A stretch of 64,000 nucleotides of DNA from Sanguinoderma infundibulare (lineage: Eukaryota > Basidiomycota > Agaricomycetes > Polyporales > Polyporaceae): contig JAVLRN010000013.1 in NCBI GenBank assembly GCA_032821775.1, forward strand, positions 794,441 through 858,440, read 5' to 3'. The first letter of the stretch is position 1, and each line of letters opens with the position of its first letter. The notes under the pieces are model-generated. The model searched no databases. It saw only the letters and a program-made list of their open reading frames with translations, and was not told where the DNA came from. The translations under genes and the position numbers were made by a program. Of this stretch, positions 11,200 through 22,392 are shown one piece after another.

Positions 11200-14100
11200 T
11201 CATACCTTGTACCCCTCTAACGGCGCCCTCCCGCGTCGCGCGTCCTGTCCGCCTGCGAGAACGCCGCTCTCAGCCTTTGCGCTGAGGCCGACCATGTGTT
11301 CGACCATCGCCTGCCGCAGAACGTGAGCCGGGCAACGTACTTTACCGCGGACGCCACCCCCACGCACCTGTGCCTGGTCCCAGTCCATGTCGTCCTCCTC
11401 GCCCTCGAGGTCCGCGCCCGGACCCACCTCCTCCGCCTCGTCTTCCGGCCCTGGCGCATGCATGATCCCCCAGCCGGTCGTGCTCATCCTCGCCGAATTG
11501 TCTGGATCAGGGCTCCTGCGGGGCGGACGTCAGCGATGAAAAGGTCCCCCCAACGACGCGTTGGGGATTGGGTTAGACAAAACTAATCTCCGCAAGTTGC
11601 CCCCGAATTAGAAGAGCAATCAGGGACGATGGGGGCACGACTTGCAACACCATCGCTCGTGCAAGCGCCACAGATGCAACAGAAGACAGAACGCACCTCA
11701 AGCTCTCAAGCAGCTCCTTGTCCCTTTCCCTCGCCGGGTCCGCAAAGGCAACGCCCACCCTTGGCGTATCCGCGTCGTCGTCCCACGACGCCGGATCACG
11801 CTCGTACGCGTCCTCGCCCAGCCCGTCCTCCATGTCGGCATCCGCGCCGGCCCTCCATCGCCACCTCTCCCCGCCCCCGCCCCTGCTCCGCCCGTTTCCG
11901 TGCGCGAGGTCGACCTTTTGAGCGATACGGCCGCGCCTGTCGCGCGGGAGGCCCGCGGAAAGGAAGGATGGCGCGCCCGCCGCCCGGTTGTGTCGGGGCG
12001 CGACGGTCGCGAGGGAAGCGTGGAGCGCACTGAGGAGGCGTGAGATCGCCGCTTCGCCTGCGCTCGGCTGGGGTGGCGGCGCGGTGAGAGAGAGAGAGAG
12101 CGAGACGAGGCGCTGGGAGCGTTGGGAGACGAGAACGAGGAGCCTGCCAGAGGTCAGTGTCGCGCACAAGAGTAGACACGAGAACGGGCGGCGTACATCT
12201 GCTGGAGACGGGCCTGTTGGGTCTCGGGCCCGATGGGGTGCTCGTCCTTGGACATTGCAAGGCGCGCGTACAGTCGCGGGAAGAGCGGGAGGATGATGCG
12301 GTCGCGGAAGAGGACGAGGGCGATGGCGCGGACGTCGATCTGAGACGCAGAGGACGAGAAGAGGAGGTTCGAGGTCGAGCCTTTGCCGTTCTGGGTCGAC
12401 GTTGGCGAGGACGGGCGGTGCGACTTGGGAAGACGATAGAGCGATGAGAGGATGGGATCGGTCTGGAGGGGGAGGAGGGCCTGGAGGAGAGATGAAAACT
12501 CGGAGCAGACGGGAAAATGGGTGGGCACGTACGCCTTCGAGGTAAGGGAGGACTCGGCTCCAGAAGAAGGTCCATGTCTCTACGAGGCGGAGGACGAGCT
12601 TCTCGTCCTCGACGCCCGAGAGCTCGGCGTTGAGGGTGACCATGCCGGTGGCGATGAGCTCGAGGGTGTCGTGCTCGAGGGTGGCGACGGCCCTGCCGGG
12701 TGCGGCGGAGACGACAGTGGAGATGTGGCGTCTGACGAGCTGGTTCAGGTCCTCGCTGGGTGTGGCGAGGTTGGTCAGCGCCTCGGAAGTGGGCACGAGA
12801 GCAAGCGGGGATGGACTCACATCTGGACCCTGAGCTGTTCGCGATTGAAGAGGGGGAGGATAAGAACGTGGAGGGACGCCCAGGGGCTCTCGGCGGACAG
12901 GGTGGCGTTTATGCTGGGGGCGGAGGCGGGGGCCATGTTGAGCGCGAGGGAGGACGGGGCGGGGGAGAGAGAGAGGGAGGGCGCGGCGACTTGGAGATGG
13001 GCAAGGTTGCCCAGGCGGTGCATCTCGCGGGAGACGAGCTTTGAATCATATGTTCGGGCGGACGAGGCCTGGACACGGAGATTGTGAGCCCAGGGAGAGT
13101 GCGAGAGGATCGAGGGAAAATGAAATGGAAGATTGGACGCGGAGGCAGGTGAGAGCAGATCGACGGAGCATGAGAAGATCGGGGAGGTTACAAAGCCAAA
13201 GTTACGAGACCCATCAAGCGGTTAGCAGTGAGCAGAAGCGGGAACATTCCAAAGAGCGTCTTGCTCGCATGTTGTTGGATGGAGAGACGAACGGAGGCTT
13301 GGTGCAGATCAGGGTGGAGACCAAGACTCCACGATCGCGGGAGGGATCGGGGTGAATGGGATGGAAAGGAGCAAGAAATATATGGCACGCACTGCTCCTC
13401 CGTGTCCGGTCCACTCAACCTCCAGTCTACGCACAGATCACTACACCGCGATACGAGTGGACGGGACGATGTGAAGAAGGCAAAGGAGAGAGATCCACCG
13501 CGCTTTGCAAGGAGTACAGCGAATGGATCTGTCGAGGACGTGAAGGGAAACGGCAAAGGGTGGGGATATGGGGAATGGATCGAGTGGGGGATGAAAGGAT
13601 GTAGAGAGAAGACAGACCTTGGAAGGCGACGTGTGGCTTCTACTGGGTTGAGGGAGGGGAGGAGCGGCCATGGGAGGAGAAGGAACGGGCGAATGGGCGC
13701 GATCGAGGGCCTCTAGGCGGGAGTGAGTCCTTGGGGGGAGGAGACTGGAGGGTACGGGGCTCGTGGCGGAACGCTGATGAGGTGCGGCGGCAGCCAGGAA
13801 GGACGTGGCGGCGAGGACTGAATGGGCAGCAGCGGCGAGGGTGTGTGCGGGGTTGGTGGGCAAATGCAAGTGGGAGTGGGAGTGGGGATGGTGTGCGGAG
13901 GTGGCGAGAAGGCCTGCAGACGACGATTGGAGCATGTCGCCTAGTCCGAGGAATCCGTGCCGCTTCGGAGGGTGCTGCCCATGGCCCGCCGTCAGATGTC
14001 CGTGGCTCGAGCTTGTTCCGTCCGTCTGCTCGTGCGAGAACGAGTGCGCAAGAGGCGTAGGAGGCTGCGAGATACTTCCCCCTTGGCCGGGGAGCAAATG

Positions 14101-14262
14101 GCGGGCGTGGGGGTGTAGGAGACCGAGCGCATCGCCCGCGAGAGGTGCTCCGAGCCCCAGGCCGGCTGGGGCTCGTACGCGCGGGGCCGCGTCGCCGTGC
14201 GACGACGAGCGGCGCTCGCCCTCATTCGACCTGCGCCGGACGTGCGCCGAGCGGCCGGCCAT
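11200..14262 (-). CDS. BIT61: TORC2 subunit with HbrB domain (Bit61/PRR5-like)
   Basis: This is a putative accessory subunit of TOR complex 2, which controls plasma-membrane homeostasis, actin and AGC kinases. The HbrB-like domain spans exons from about 13023 to 12150. It includes SLHVLILPLFNREQL, LVRRHISTVVS, LVLRLVETWTFFWSRVLPYLEGV, PLQTDPILSSLYRLPK and IDVRAIALVLFRDRIILPLFPRLYARL, which are the conserved helices of the family. The long N-terminus (MAGRSAHVRRRSNEGERRSS from 14262) is low complexity, rich in Ser, Pro and His, with a HPHSHSHLHL tract. The C-terminus is acidic (GPEDEAEEVGPGADLEGEEDD). The last exon ends with TGA at 11200, but AAG|GTATGA there could also be a donor, so the 3' end is less sure. 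It is divergent from QRI7. Confidence 0.82.
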
Positions 14263-14522
14263 GTTTCGAAATTCGATGATCGAATCGCTCACTGCACGCG
14301 CATGCGGACCGAGGTCGGTGAAGAGCGCAGGTCTGGAGACTGTCTGGAGCGGGTAGCTGAGAGCAAGCTGAGAGCAAGCCTGCAATTGACGACCGCAGAG
14401 ACGCGTCGTGAAGACGCCTCGTTCGCTCTAACGGTCCCGAACACGGAAGCCTAACCTTTTCTGCGGCCGGTACCCACGTCCGTCATTGACGCAGACGGCG
14501 ACGAGCCTTCTCCTCGACGCTC
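14263..14522. promoter_or_regulatory. Bidirectional promoter, BIT61 / QRI7
   Basis: Only 260 bp separate the two divergent ATGs, so the two genes must share this promoter region. No clean TATA box is seen on either side. Confidence 0.5.
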
Positions 14523-16295
14523 ATGTACCATGTCCCTCTTCTCCGCTCGCTCATAGCTCCCTCTTCTTTCCTCCGCCTCCGCGTCAGCATCGGAAATGCT
14601 TCTGCTCCAACGCGCAAGTTCACCGTCCTCGCCCTAGAATCCTCGGCCGACGATACCTGCGCCGCCGTTGTCACTTCCGACCGCCGCATCCTCTCCAACG
14701 TCGTCGTCAACCACCAGCCATCGTCAGTTCCATCCTAAGTCGCATACTTCACTTTGCCTCATACTTTCGACCATGCGCCAGGCTTGAGGTCCATGGCGGC
14801 ATCCATCCCTACGTCGCCCTTCAATCTCATCAGCGCAATATGGCAAGTCATTCGCCCTTCCCCTCGCTGTCTCTCGCTTACCCCCAAGTACTTAGCCAGT
14901 CGTCGTCCGGAGGGCGTTGAACGAGGCCGGTCTCACAGCCGATCATATTGACGGAATCGCGTTTACCCGTGGTCCAGGTGCGCCCCCCTCCATTGCTTGT
15001 CCGTCTATCACAACTTACGTCCGAGTGCTTTCAGGTCTCCCCGGATGTCTGAGCGTGTGCGGGAATGCGGCGCGCACCCTCGCAGCCGCGTTGGACAAGC
15101 CTTTGGTTGGCGTCCATCATATGGTAAGTCATCCAGTCCTGTATTACGTTCCGGCCGGGTCAACGTCGCTTGTGGTCATTCCCGAGACCAACTTGTCGCA
15201 CTTTGTCCGATGCAAACCATCTCCCTTCTGTACGGTTGTCGCGCGGACGCCATCGCACGTCTGTCCTATTCGGCGACCTCTCACGAGCGTCGGTATTCAG
15301 CCCGACTCGCCCAATGCGACATCTAACAGCCGCGAATCATGGCGTGCATCCCGTCTCTCAGGCCTCGCTCACACGCCTTCTCCACAGCAAGCCCACGCCC
15401 TCACGCCCTTCCTCACCTCCCCGCCCGCCTCCTGTCCCGACTACCCCTTCCTCACCCTCCTCGTCTCTGGCGGCCACACCCTCCTTCTTCTCGCAACCAC
15501 CCCGACCGCGTTCCGCATCCTCGCGACGACCATCGACGAGGCGATCGGGAACGCATATGACAAGGTCGCGAGACTGCTTGGCGTGCCGTTCGAGGGCAGG
15601 GCGGCCGGCGCGGCGCTCGAGCGGTTTTGCGAGATGGGAAGAGAGGAGAGTGAGGAGACGGAGGTGGGGATGCCAATGCCGCGCCCAATGAAGGGCCGCT
15701 TGGCGTTCTCGTACTCGGCACTGCACTCGACCGTCGACCGGTTCCTTACCGATGCGCGCCAGAGGCAGGGGGAGGGGGAGGTGGTGGACGAGAAGACGAG
15801 AGTGGCGCTGGCACGGAGCTTCCAGCGGGCGGCGGTGGGCCAGCTGGAGGAGAAGCTCGTGCTTGGCATGCGGGAGTGCGCGCAGACGGGGGTGAGGGTG
15901 AGGAGCTTGGTTGTCAGCGGTGGCGTGGCGAGCAATATGTATCTGCGCGAACGGTGCGTCAAGTCTGAGAGGGTGTGTGTGCGCGTATGCGCGGCGCGGG
16001 GAGCTGATGTGCTTTTTGCAGGTTACGCGTGTGCTTGGATGAGGAAAGTCCAGAAGAACGTGTCTCGTTGTTCTTTCCGCCGCCTTCGCTGTGTACGGGT
16101 GAGTTGTCTGTGTCTCGGATGGTCAGGGAGACGAATGGCTGTTTATCACGATACGTAGATAATGCTGCGATGATTGGGTGGGCGTCGATGCACAGGTTCA
16201 TGACGGGGGACACGGATGAGTATTCCATCGAGTCAAGACCGAGGTGGAGCCTGGAGGACTTGGAACGCGAAGAGGCGGGGCCGTCGTGGGTGTAG
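14523..16295 (+). CDS. QRI7: Mitochondrial tRNA N6-threonylcarbamoyltransferase (Qri7/OSGEPL1)
   Basis: This enzyme adds the threonylcarbamoyl group to A37 (t6A) of ANN-decoding mitochondrial tRNAs. Seven exons are read: 14523-14722, 14782-14842, 14896-14977, 15035-15123, 15388-15953, 16022-16098 and 16159-16295. The N-terminus (MYHVPLLRSLIAPSSFLRLR) looks like a mitochondrial presequence. Family motifs follow in order: VLALESSADDTCAAVV, VHGGIHPYVALQSHQRNM, DGIAFTRGPGLPGCLSVC, VGVHHMQAHALTPF (metal-binding His pair HHMQAH), LLVSGGHT, IGNAYDKVARLLG, VVSGGVASN and CTDNAAMIGW. HGGIHP and the transit peptide favour the mitochondrial Qri7 over cytosolic Kae1. Intron 2 (14843-14895) starts with GCAAGT, a GC-AG intron. 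No break is seen. Confidence 0.92.
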
Positions 16296-17008
16296 GCCGG
16301 TTGGCTGTGGAAAAGCATGTTCGTGGACGGCCGGGGTGTAGCTTAGTTGTAATGCGTAATGGATCGGACATTCCCCTCATTGTGGTCGTGTCTGAACGGG
16401 ACGTGAAGGAGCCGTGAGGAGAGGCAGATCATGCCATCTCGTACTGGTAGGTCACGGTGATTATAAAGTTCTCGGTATTCGTCAATATTTGGTCGGGTAA
16501 ATGTGAGGAGCTATACCTTGAACAAAGTACGGACAAATGGCTAAATCTTACATATGCCTGTGACAATGTGAGGGGCGACCATCCTTCGCAAGAAGCTTTA
16601 CTTGTGGCCACCCGCCGCCAAAGTGTGACGCGAGACGCCCAATTGGAAGGAAGACACGAAAAGCGAGATGCTCAGATTTGCCAAGGTTGAAAAAGCTAGA
16701 TTGGTTAAAATCGCAGTTTGATGTATGTATTACGGTTGATAAACCTGAACTATGCACTTTTTAGGTGGGAGACGCGTGATACGACCGCGGCGAGGTGCTA
16801 ATGAGACGCGATATGTCACGGGTGACTGGACGCGTCGGGTCACGGAATGGCTGCCTAATTGGGAGGAACTTGCATCCTTGCCACATCCATGATCTGCAGC
16901 ACGGACAAGGCCAGAGCCGCGGATCGTTCGTAAATACACGCCTGGCCTGCTGCAGCGACCTTCGCTGACAACGACCATCGCCTCTCCTCGACATCCACAG
17001 CCAGCACG
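16296..17008. other. Intergenic region between QRI7 and GEN1
   Basis: About 0.7 kb of relatively AT-rich sequence contains the QRI7 3' flank and the GEN1 promoter. No coding or RNA feature is recognisable. Confidence 0.5.
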
Positions 17009-20000
17009 ATGGGTGTCGCCGGCTTATGGCAGGTTCGTGCGGTCTCTGCCAGTGGCGTGCCTCACTTGTGGTCGTATGTGTTCACCGTTCTGTAGATCAT
17101 CAATAAAGCAAGCCAAACGCGCTCTGTCGCCCACCTCACCGTCGTCGACGGCTTCGAGAAAAACGAACACGGCACCCGCACGCTGCGCGTCGGGATCGAT
17201 GCCTCCCTCTGGCTCCAGCACGCCACCAAGGTGGACTGGATCCAGAACAAGAACAAGAATCAGAACGCGGTCAACGCGCGCACAAACGACGTCGGCTCCC
17301 ACCCGGAGCTCAGGACACTCTTCTTCAAGCTCCGCATGTGGCTGAGGCTCCCGGTCAGCTTGCTCTTCGTTTTCGATGGACGGGAGCGCCCCAAGGTGAA
17401 GCGCGGGAGCAGGATGGGCAAGAGCGGCTCGCATGTGCACGCTCGGGAATTTAAGGAGCTGATTGAGTTGTTCGGCTGGGACTGGCGCGAGGTGCGTCGT
17501 TGCTTCTCGTCTTCCCTCGAGACGCTTTTTCGCTGATCGTCGCACGCAGGCAAGAGGAGAAGCAGAAGCCGAGCTCGCGTTCCTCAACCGTGTCGGCGCT
17601 ATCGACGTTGTCGTCACGGACGACATCGACTGTCTCATCTTCGGGGCGCGCGTGGTTCTGAAAAAGTACGTGGCCTTTCTCGTGTTCCTGCTGCACCGTC
17701 TGTCGTCTGTCGAGCGTGCCAGTGGCGCAGGGCGCACTCGTCCTGTGGTTTGCCCTTGCGTCGCATACAGACAAGGTTTCCTGGTTTCATGCATACTGCC
17801 TTTTCTGCTGAATGTGGGTGCAGTCTTAGTGGGACCAAACCAGGCGGACGTGTTTCACCCTGGGCGTCTAACCACACACGCAATACGTGTGGTCGCTCGT
17901 CGATGCGTGGAGAGAGTGACTCTCACTGCGCCGCTCGGACTTGCACTCTGCCACCCGCACTTCCACTGTCGATGGAGGTTCCGGGTGTTTCCACGGTGCG
18001 CGCGCTGGTTTGCGCGACTGCGCGACCCCCGCGTCGTGCGCGATTGGTCTGTGGACTGGATCCCCATGCGTAGAAGTGTCTCGCGCACGCAATGACTACT
18101 AAACAGTAGCTGTTACCACCACAACTATGGCACAGACAAACAGGGATACCTACCAACCACATGGTCGAGGTAGGCCTCCCCTCGTTTATCTCCAGTTGCG
18201 CGTCGTTCCTTCGCAGACGTTGCGCGATGTACGCGGAATAGAAGATGACCGCGCGCGACGGAGAGATGCCCGTGCGACTCCCACTCGTCACTCTCACTGC
18301 TCTGGTACATGCTCGTGCTTGGGGTCAATGTCTGCGGAGGCGGGTCATTCCGTGGATTCCGACCCGACAAAACCTGTCAATATGATGACATAGTGCAATC
18401 TGTGCTGATGCGATTACGAAGACGCACCCGAACCTGTCTTTTCGTACTACGTCAGTCGAACTATGCTAAATGAATACTACAGCTTCAGCCTCAACCTTTC
18501 TGGCAACAAGGCTAACCCTCCGAAGAACGCAAATGGCAAGGAGAGTGACCACCATGCTCACGTCTACACCGCCGATGACATCGAGCGCCATCCTGATGTC
18601 CGACTGACCCGCGGCGGCCTCATACTCTTCGCGCTCATGTCCGGAGGTGACTACGATGACGTACGCTCCCATTCTGCCTCCTTCGCGCCATTCTTATTGA
18701 TCGAATTCCCGGCCTGCCAGGGTATCTTCAAGTGCGGACCGATCATAGCACACGCGATGGCCCGTCAACGGTTCGGCGACGAGCTCTTCGAGGCTTTCCA
18801 GAGGCACCACGGCGATCCGACCTTTGTCAGCTGGCTCGAACAGTGGCGGCAGCGCCTTCAGACCGCCATCCGCGCCAACTCGCAAGGGCTCATGTCCCGC
18901 GCCGCGCCCAACTTTGTCGTCCCCCAGGACTGGCCAAAGGTGAAGACCATCGAGCTGTACGTCAGCCCACTGACGAGCGGAGAGAACGGGGGCGGCGGTC
19001 CGCCGAGGGACCGGCGGCCGGTCGACTTGCCGGGCCTGACGTGGTTCTGCGAGAAGCACTTTGAGGAGTGGGGATACAAGTCTGCGATTCTCAAGCGGTT
19101 AGGCAGCATGTTGACTCAGGGCCTGGTCATGCACGTCCTGAGGAACGCTGCGCTCGAGGCGGATAGGCGAGAGAGGGAGAAGCAAATTGCGCAAGGACGG
19201 CGCGCGGGGGACGTCAGCGTGCGGGGCGCGCTCAGGCCACGGCCGCAGGAGGGCGTCGGGACGTCTGCGACACTCGTCAAGTCTTGTATTGCGCCGAAGG
19301 CGAGGGGCGGCGGGTACGCGGCGCAGAGGGAGATCGATATGGCAGCGCTCAGGTCTGCGTTTGCACGGCCGGATACGCCTGAGCCCGAGCACCGCAATGT
19401 CAACGCCGGCGCGGCCGTGGAGCATGTCGAAGACATCCATCCGCTCATCGTGGAAGTCATCCGCACGCGCGAGCACGTCTCGACCGATAAGCTGCTCGAG
19501 TACGAAGTCAGGGTGTGTCCGCGCCAGCTCGTCGCGATCACGGAATCAGGTATTCGAGGGTTGCATCCTGAGCCGGGGCCCAGGAAGCGGATGGTCAAGT
19601 ACGTGGAGGATGAGTCAGACGACACGGATGAGGACGAGGGTGAGGAGGAAGGGAATGGGAGGCGGAAGAAGAAGAAGAGGGGGAAGAAGGCGGACCCCAA
19701 CGACGACGTCCTGCTGTGGATCCCGGCGACGATCATGCAACAGGTGCACCCTGCGTTAGTCCAAGATTGGGAGGAGACGAGGAATGGTGGCGCGCGAGCT
19801 CGGGGCGCGAACGCCAACCCTGCGCCGAGACAGAGGGCCGCAGCTGCCCCTCAGCCTGCCGCTCAGCAAGCGAACCGTCAGGCTGCTCCTCATGCCCCCG
19901 ACTTGCCTCCTGCCGTCCCGCCCGCGCCTTCCCAGCCAGCTGCTGCTCCTGCACCGGCCCGCGGAGGTCGGGGTAAAGGTAAGGCGCGCGCACGGCCTAA

Positions 20001-21432
20001 CGACGAGTACGACTACCTCTCCATCAACCCGTACGCTTCCTCCGCGCCGCCCAAGGAGGACTTCAACCCGATGGCGCAGACGTCGCTCCCATTCCGCGTG
20101 TGCGGGTTCATGTTCACCTGGCCGGACCCGGACGACCCGGATCAGCTCATCGTGGACACGGATGAGAGAGACGATTTGCCGACGGAGGTGAATTATCGGG
20201 AGGTCGAGAATGCCGGTGTGTTTGGGGAGTATGGTTCGGCTGCGGTCTCATCCCAAGGTGCGCCCAAGAGGACGCAAGCTCGTGTTCGATCTTCGGCAAC
20301 TACCTCGGCCGCACGCCGCCAACCAGCGGCCGGTTCGATATCCAGGGCAGTGGACGACCGCGTCGCGCCAACCGCGACAGCTGCCTCTGCTTCGAGCTCT
20401 GGGAGGAGACAGTCTCAGGCAAACGTCGCAAGACCGAGGAAAAGGAAGCAGGCCAATCATGGAGCCTGCGGAAATGACGATGACGACGACGACGACGAGC
20501 CCTGGGTGGAGCCGGAAGACGACGGACGAAACAGGTTTAGTCCGTTTGCCAGTCAGATCAAGGCGGCGCTGGGCATCGGCGAAAACGGCGAGCCTATACC
20601 CATCCCGAAGAGAAAGAAGGCTCGCGGCAGGAGGCTGCGTGCGTCTGCTCAAGAGGCTGCTCCCACGCCGATTTCTGTCAGCAAGGATAAGGGCAAAGGC
20701 AAGGAGCGCGCCACGCGGGAATCCCCTGGACCTCCTTCCCGAACGAAGCGCAGGAAGACGCTACATGAGGACGCGGGCCAGATTACGCGGTCATCTGCTG
20801 AGCCTGGTCCCAGCACGATTGCTTCGACATCCACATCTGGCAAGCGTGCGGATCCACTGTTCCTAGACTCGGACTCTGACTCGCGCGAGTCGCCGTCGCC
20901 GTTGCCCTTCAATGCCGCCTGGCGGTCCTCGTCCCCAGCGCCTCCACCGCCGTCATCAGCGCTCCCGACCCCTTCCAAGTCTCGCTCTATTGCGAGGGTG
21001 AACTTGTCGCCTCCGCCTTCGTCATCCCAGCCGAGCCGCCCAAAAGACGACGACGTCATCAGCATCTCGAGCGACTCGGAGGACGAACGCATCGCTGCGG
21101 ACCAAGACGACCTCTGGGGCGGCGACTGGCTGAACATGGCGCCGTTCAATGGCGAGCCGTCCTTCTATAGCCAGCGAAAAGCGCGCGAGTCGCAGCAGTC
21201 TCTCGATGCAGCCTCGATTGACATTGACTCGGACGCCGAGGCCGATGGCGCGATGGACCTGGACGGCGTGGAGCCGGCTTCTGTTACAGATCGTGGCGCA
21301 GAGTCCAAGCCGGGCGATACGCGCTATGCCCGCGGCGTCACGGTGCCTTCTTCCTCCCAGGAGAGCGCGCTCGGTGACGGCAATGCTGGCGACTTCTTCA
21401 GGGACGTTACCGTGGTGAGAAGCTTGAAGTGA
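17009..21432 (+). CDS. GEN1: XPG/Rad2-family Holliday junction resolvase (GEN1/Yen1-like)
   Basis: This is a structure-specific nuclease that would resolve four-way junctions in the nucleus. Exon 1 (17009-17032) encodes MGVAGLWQ, then IINKASQTRS of the XPG-N domain. Active-site acidic residues are visible in RVGIDASLWLQHA, LLFVFDGRERPKVKRG and EARGEAEAELAFLNRVGAID followed by VVTDDIDCLIFGA (XPG-I). After an unusually long intron (17666-18482) come NFSLNLSGNK, LTRGGLILFALMSGGDYDDG and CGPIIAHAMARQRFG, the helix-two-turn-helix and Gly-Gly-Asp motif. A chromo-like middle and a long disordered tail follow, with acidic tracts (DDDDDDDEPW) and basic RKRKQ/KRKKARGRR segments that could be localisation signals. 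The product is about 1,100-1,150 residues. The 18660-18720 intron is read through by an open frame but is spliced in my model. Confidence 0.88.
17666..18482 (+). other. 817 bp intron within GEN1
   Basis: The donor GTACGT follows GTTCTGAAAAA. The acceptor is TACTACAG before CTTCAGCCTCAACC, and splicing restores VVLKNFSLNLSGNK without loss. Other introns of this gene are about 55-65 bp. No recognisable protein or terminal inverted repeats are seen inside. Confidence 0.7.
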
Positions 21433-22392
21433 TCCTCCGCACACGCGTGTCCATGTGATGCGGCCTGGGTTGTGTTTCCCGTGGTTATCTTCCGACGTTG
21501 ACGCGGTCGGGTATTATTTCCATTTGAGTAGTCTAACCTTTGATGTCTAGTACGTTCTCCTTCTGCGACACCTCCATCCATACGCATACCAGATTCAATA
21601 TCGCTAATGGATATGTTACCCTCTCACTTGTTTACCGTACAGTTTCATATTAATCTCTTTAGCGTATCCTTTCATCATCGTTTTTGAACAATACGCTCGT
21701 CGTGAACATAGCGTAGCAGCCGAATTAGTCTCTACACCAATTCAAATATAGTTTCCATGCGTCTTTCTCGTGTGCTTTGCCGGCAGGTATATCTATGGCC
21801 AGCATCGTACTTGCCTTCTTCCATCACGACCGACATCCTCAGGAATGGAAGATCATAGGCAGTACATTACATTGTGGGTCCACTGCATGCCACTTTCTCG
21901 GAGAGCTCGTGGCCGCTGTGATCCCCACATTCCGATTCAGCGGCCGCTGGCTCCAAGCTACTTTCAGAACATGTCAGTCTCAAACTCGGGAGAATGGACT
22001 GTTCCAGTTACGCGACCACCTGAGTTCATGCATAAATGGCTGGGAAGCGCAAAGCAAAAGTGACATGACTTGATGCCCTGGCAGCAGCACTCATGCAAGT
22101 ATGCCAAAGGGGCACACCACCATCCGTGTCAGATAAAAATGTCGCGTTCCAGTGGGAAGTCACGTTTGCGGACTTGTAAATACTGTACACGGAGTCTGGA
22201 TCATGATATATACTGAGAACCTGGGGGTATGTGGCGCTGACCTTCCGCCTTTCGTTCGTAACTAACCATAACCAATGATATCAACACGGGAGCACCCTGG
22301 CATGCGGTATGACGAGATGAGAGCAATTCGCAACGGATAGCACCGAAAAGCATGGGAATCAATGCACGAACGCAATGCAGCCCGCCGGCCGA
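21433..22392. other. Intergenic region between convergent genes
   Basis: This 3' to 3' spacer of about 960 bp lies between GEN1 and the amidohydrolase. No feature is recognisable. The first 300 bp are AT-richer, as expected for 3' untranslated and termination regions. Confidence 0.5.

Noticed and set aside
11629..12447. Overlapping plus-strand open frames opposite the HbrB gene
   Set aside because: They are GC-rich mirror frames of the minus-strand exons, rich in Arg and Pro, with no domain.
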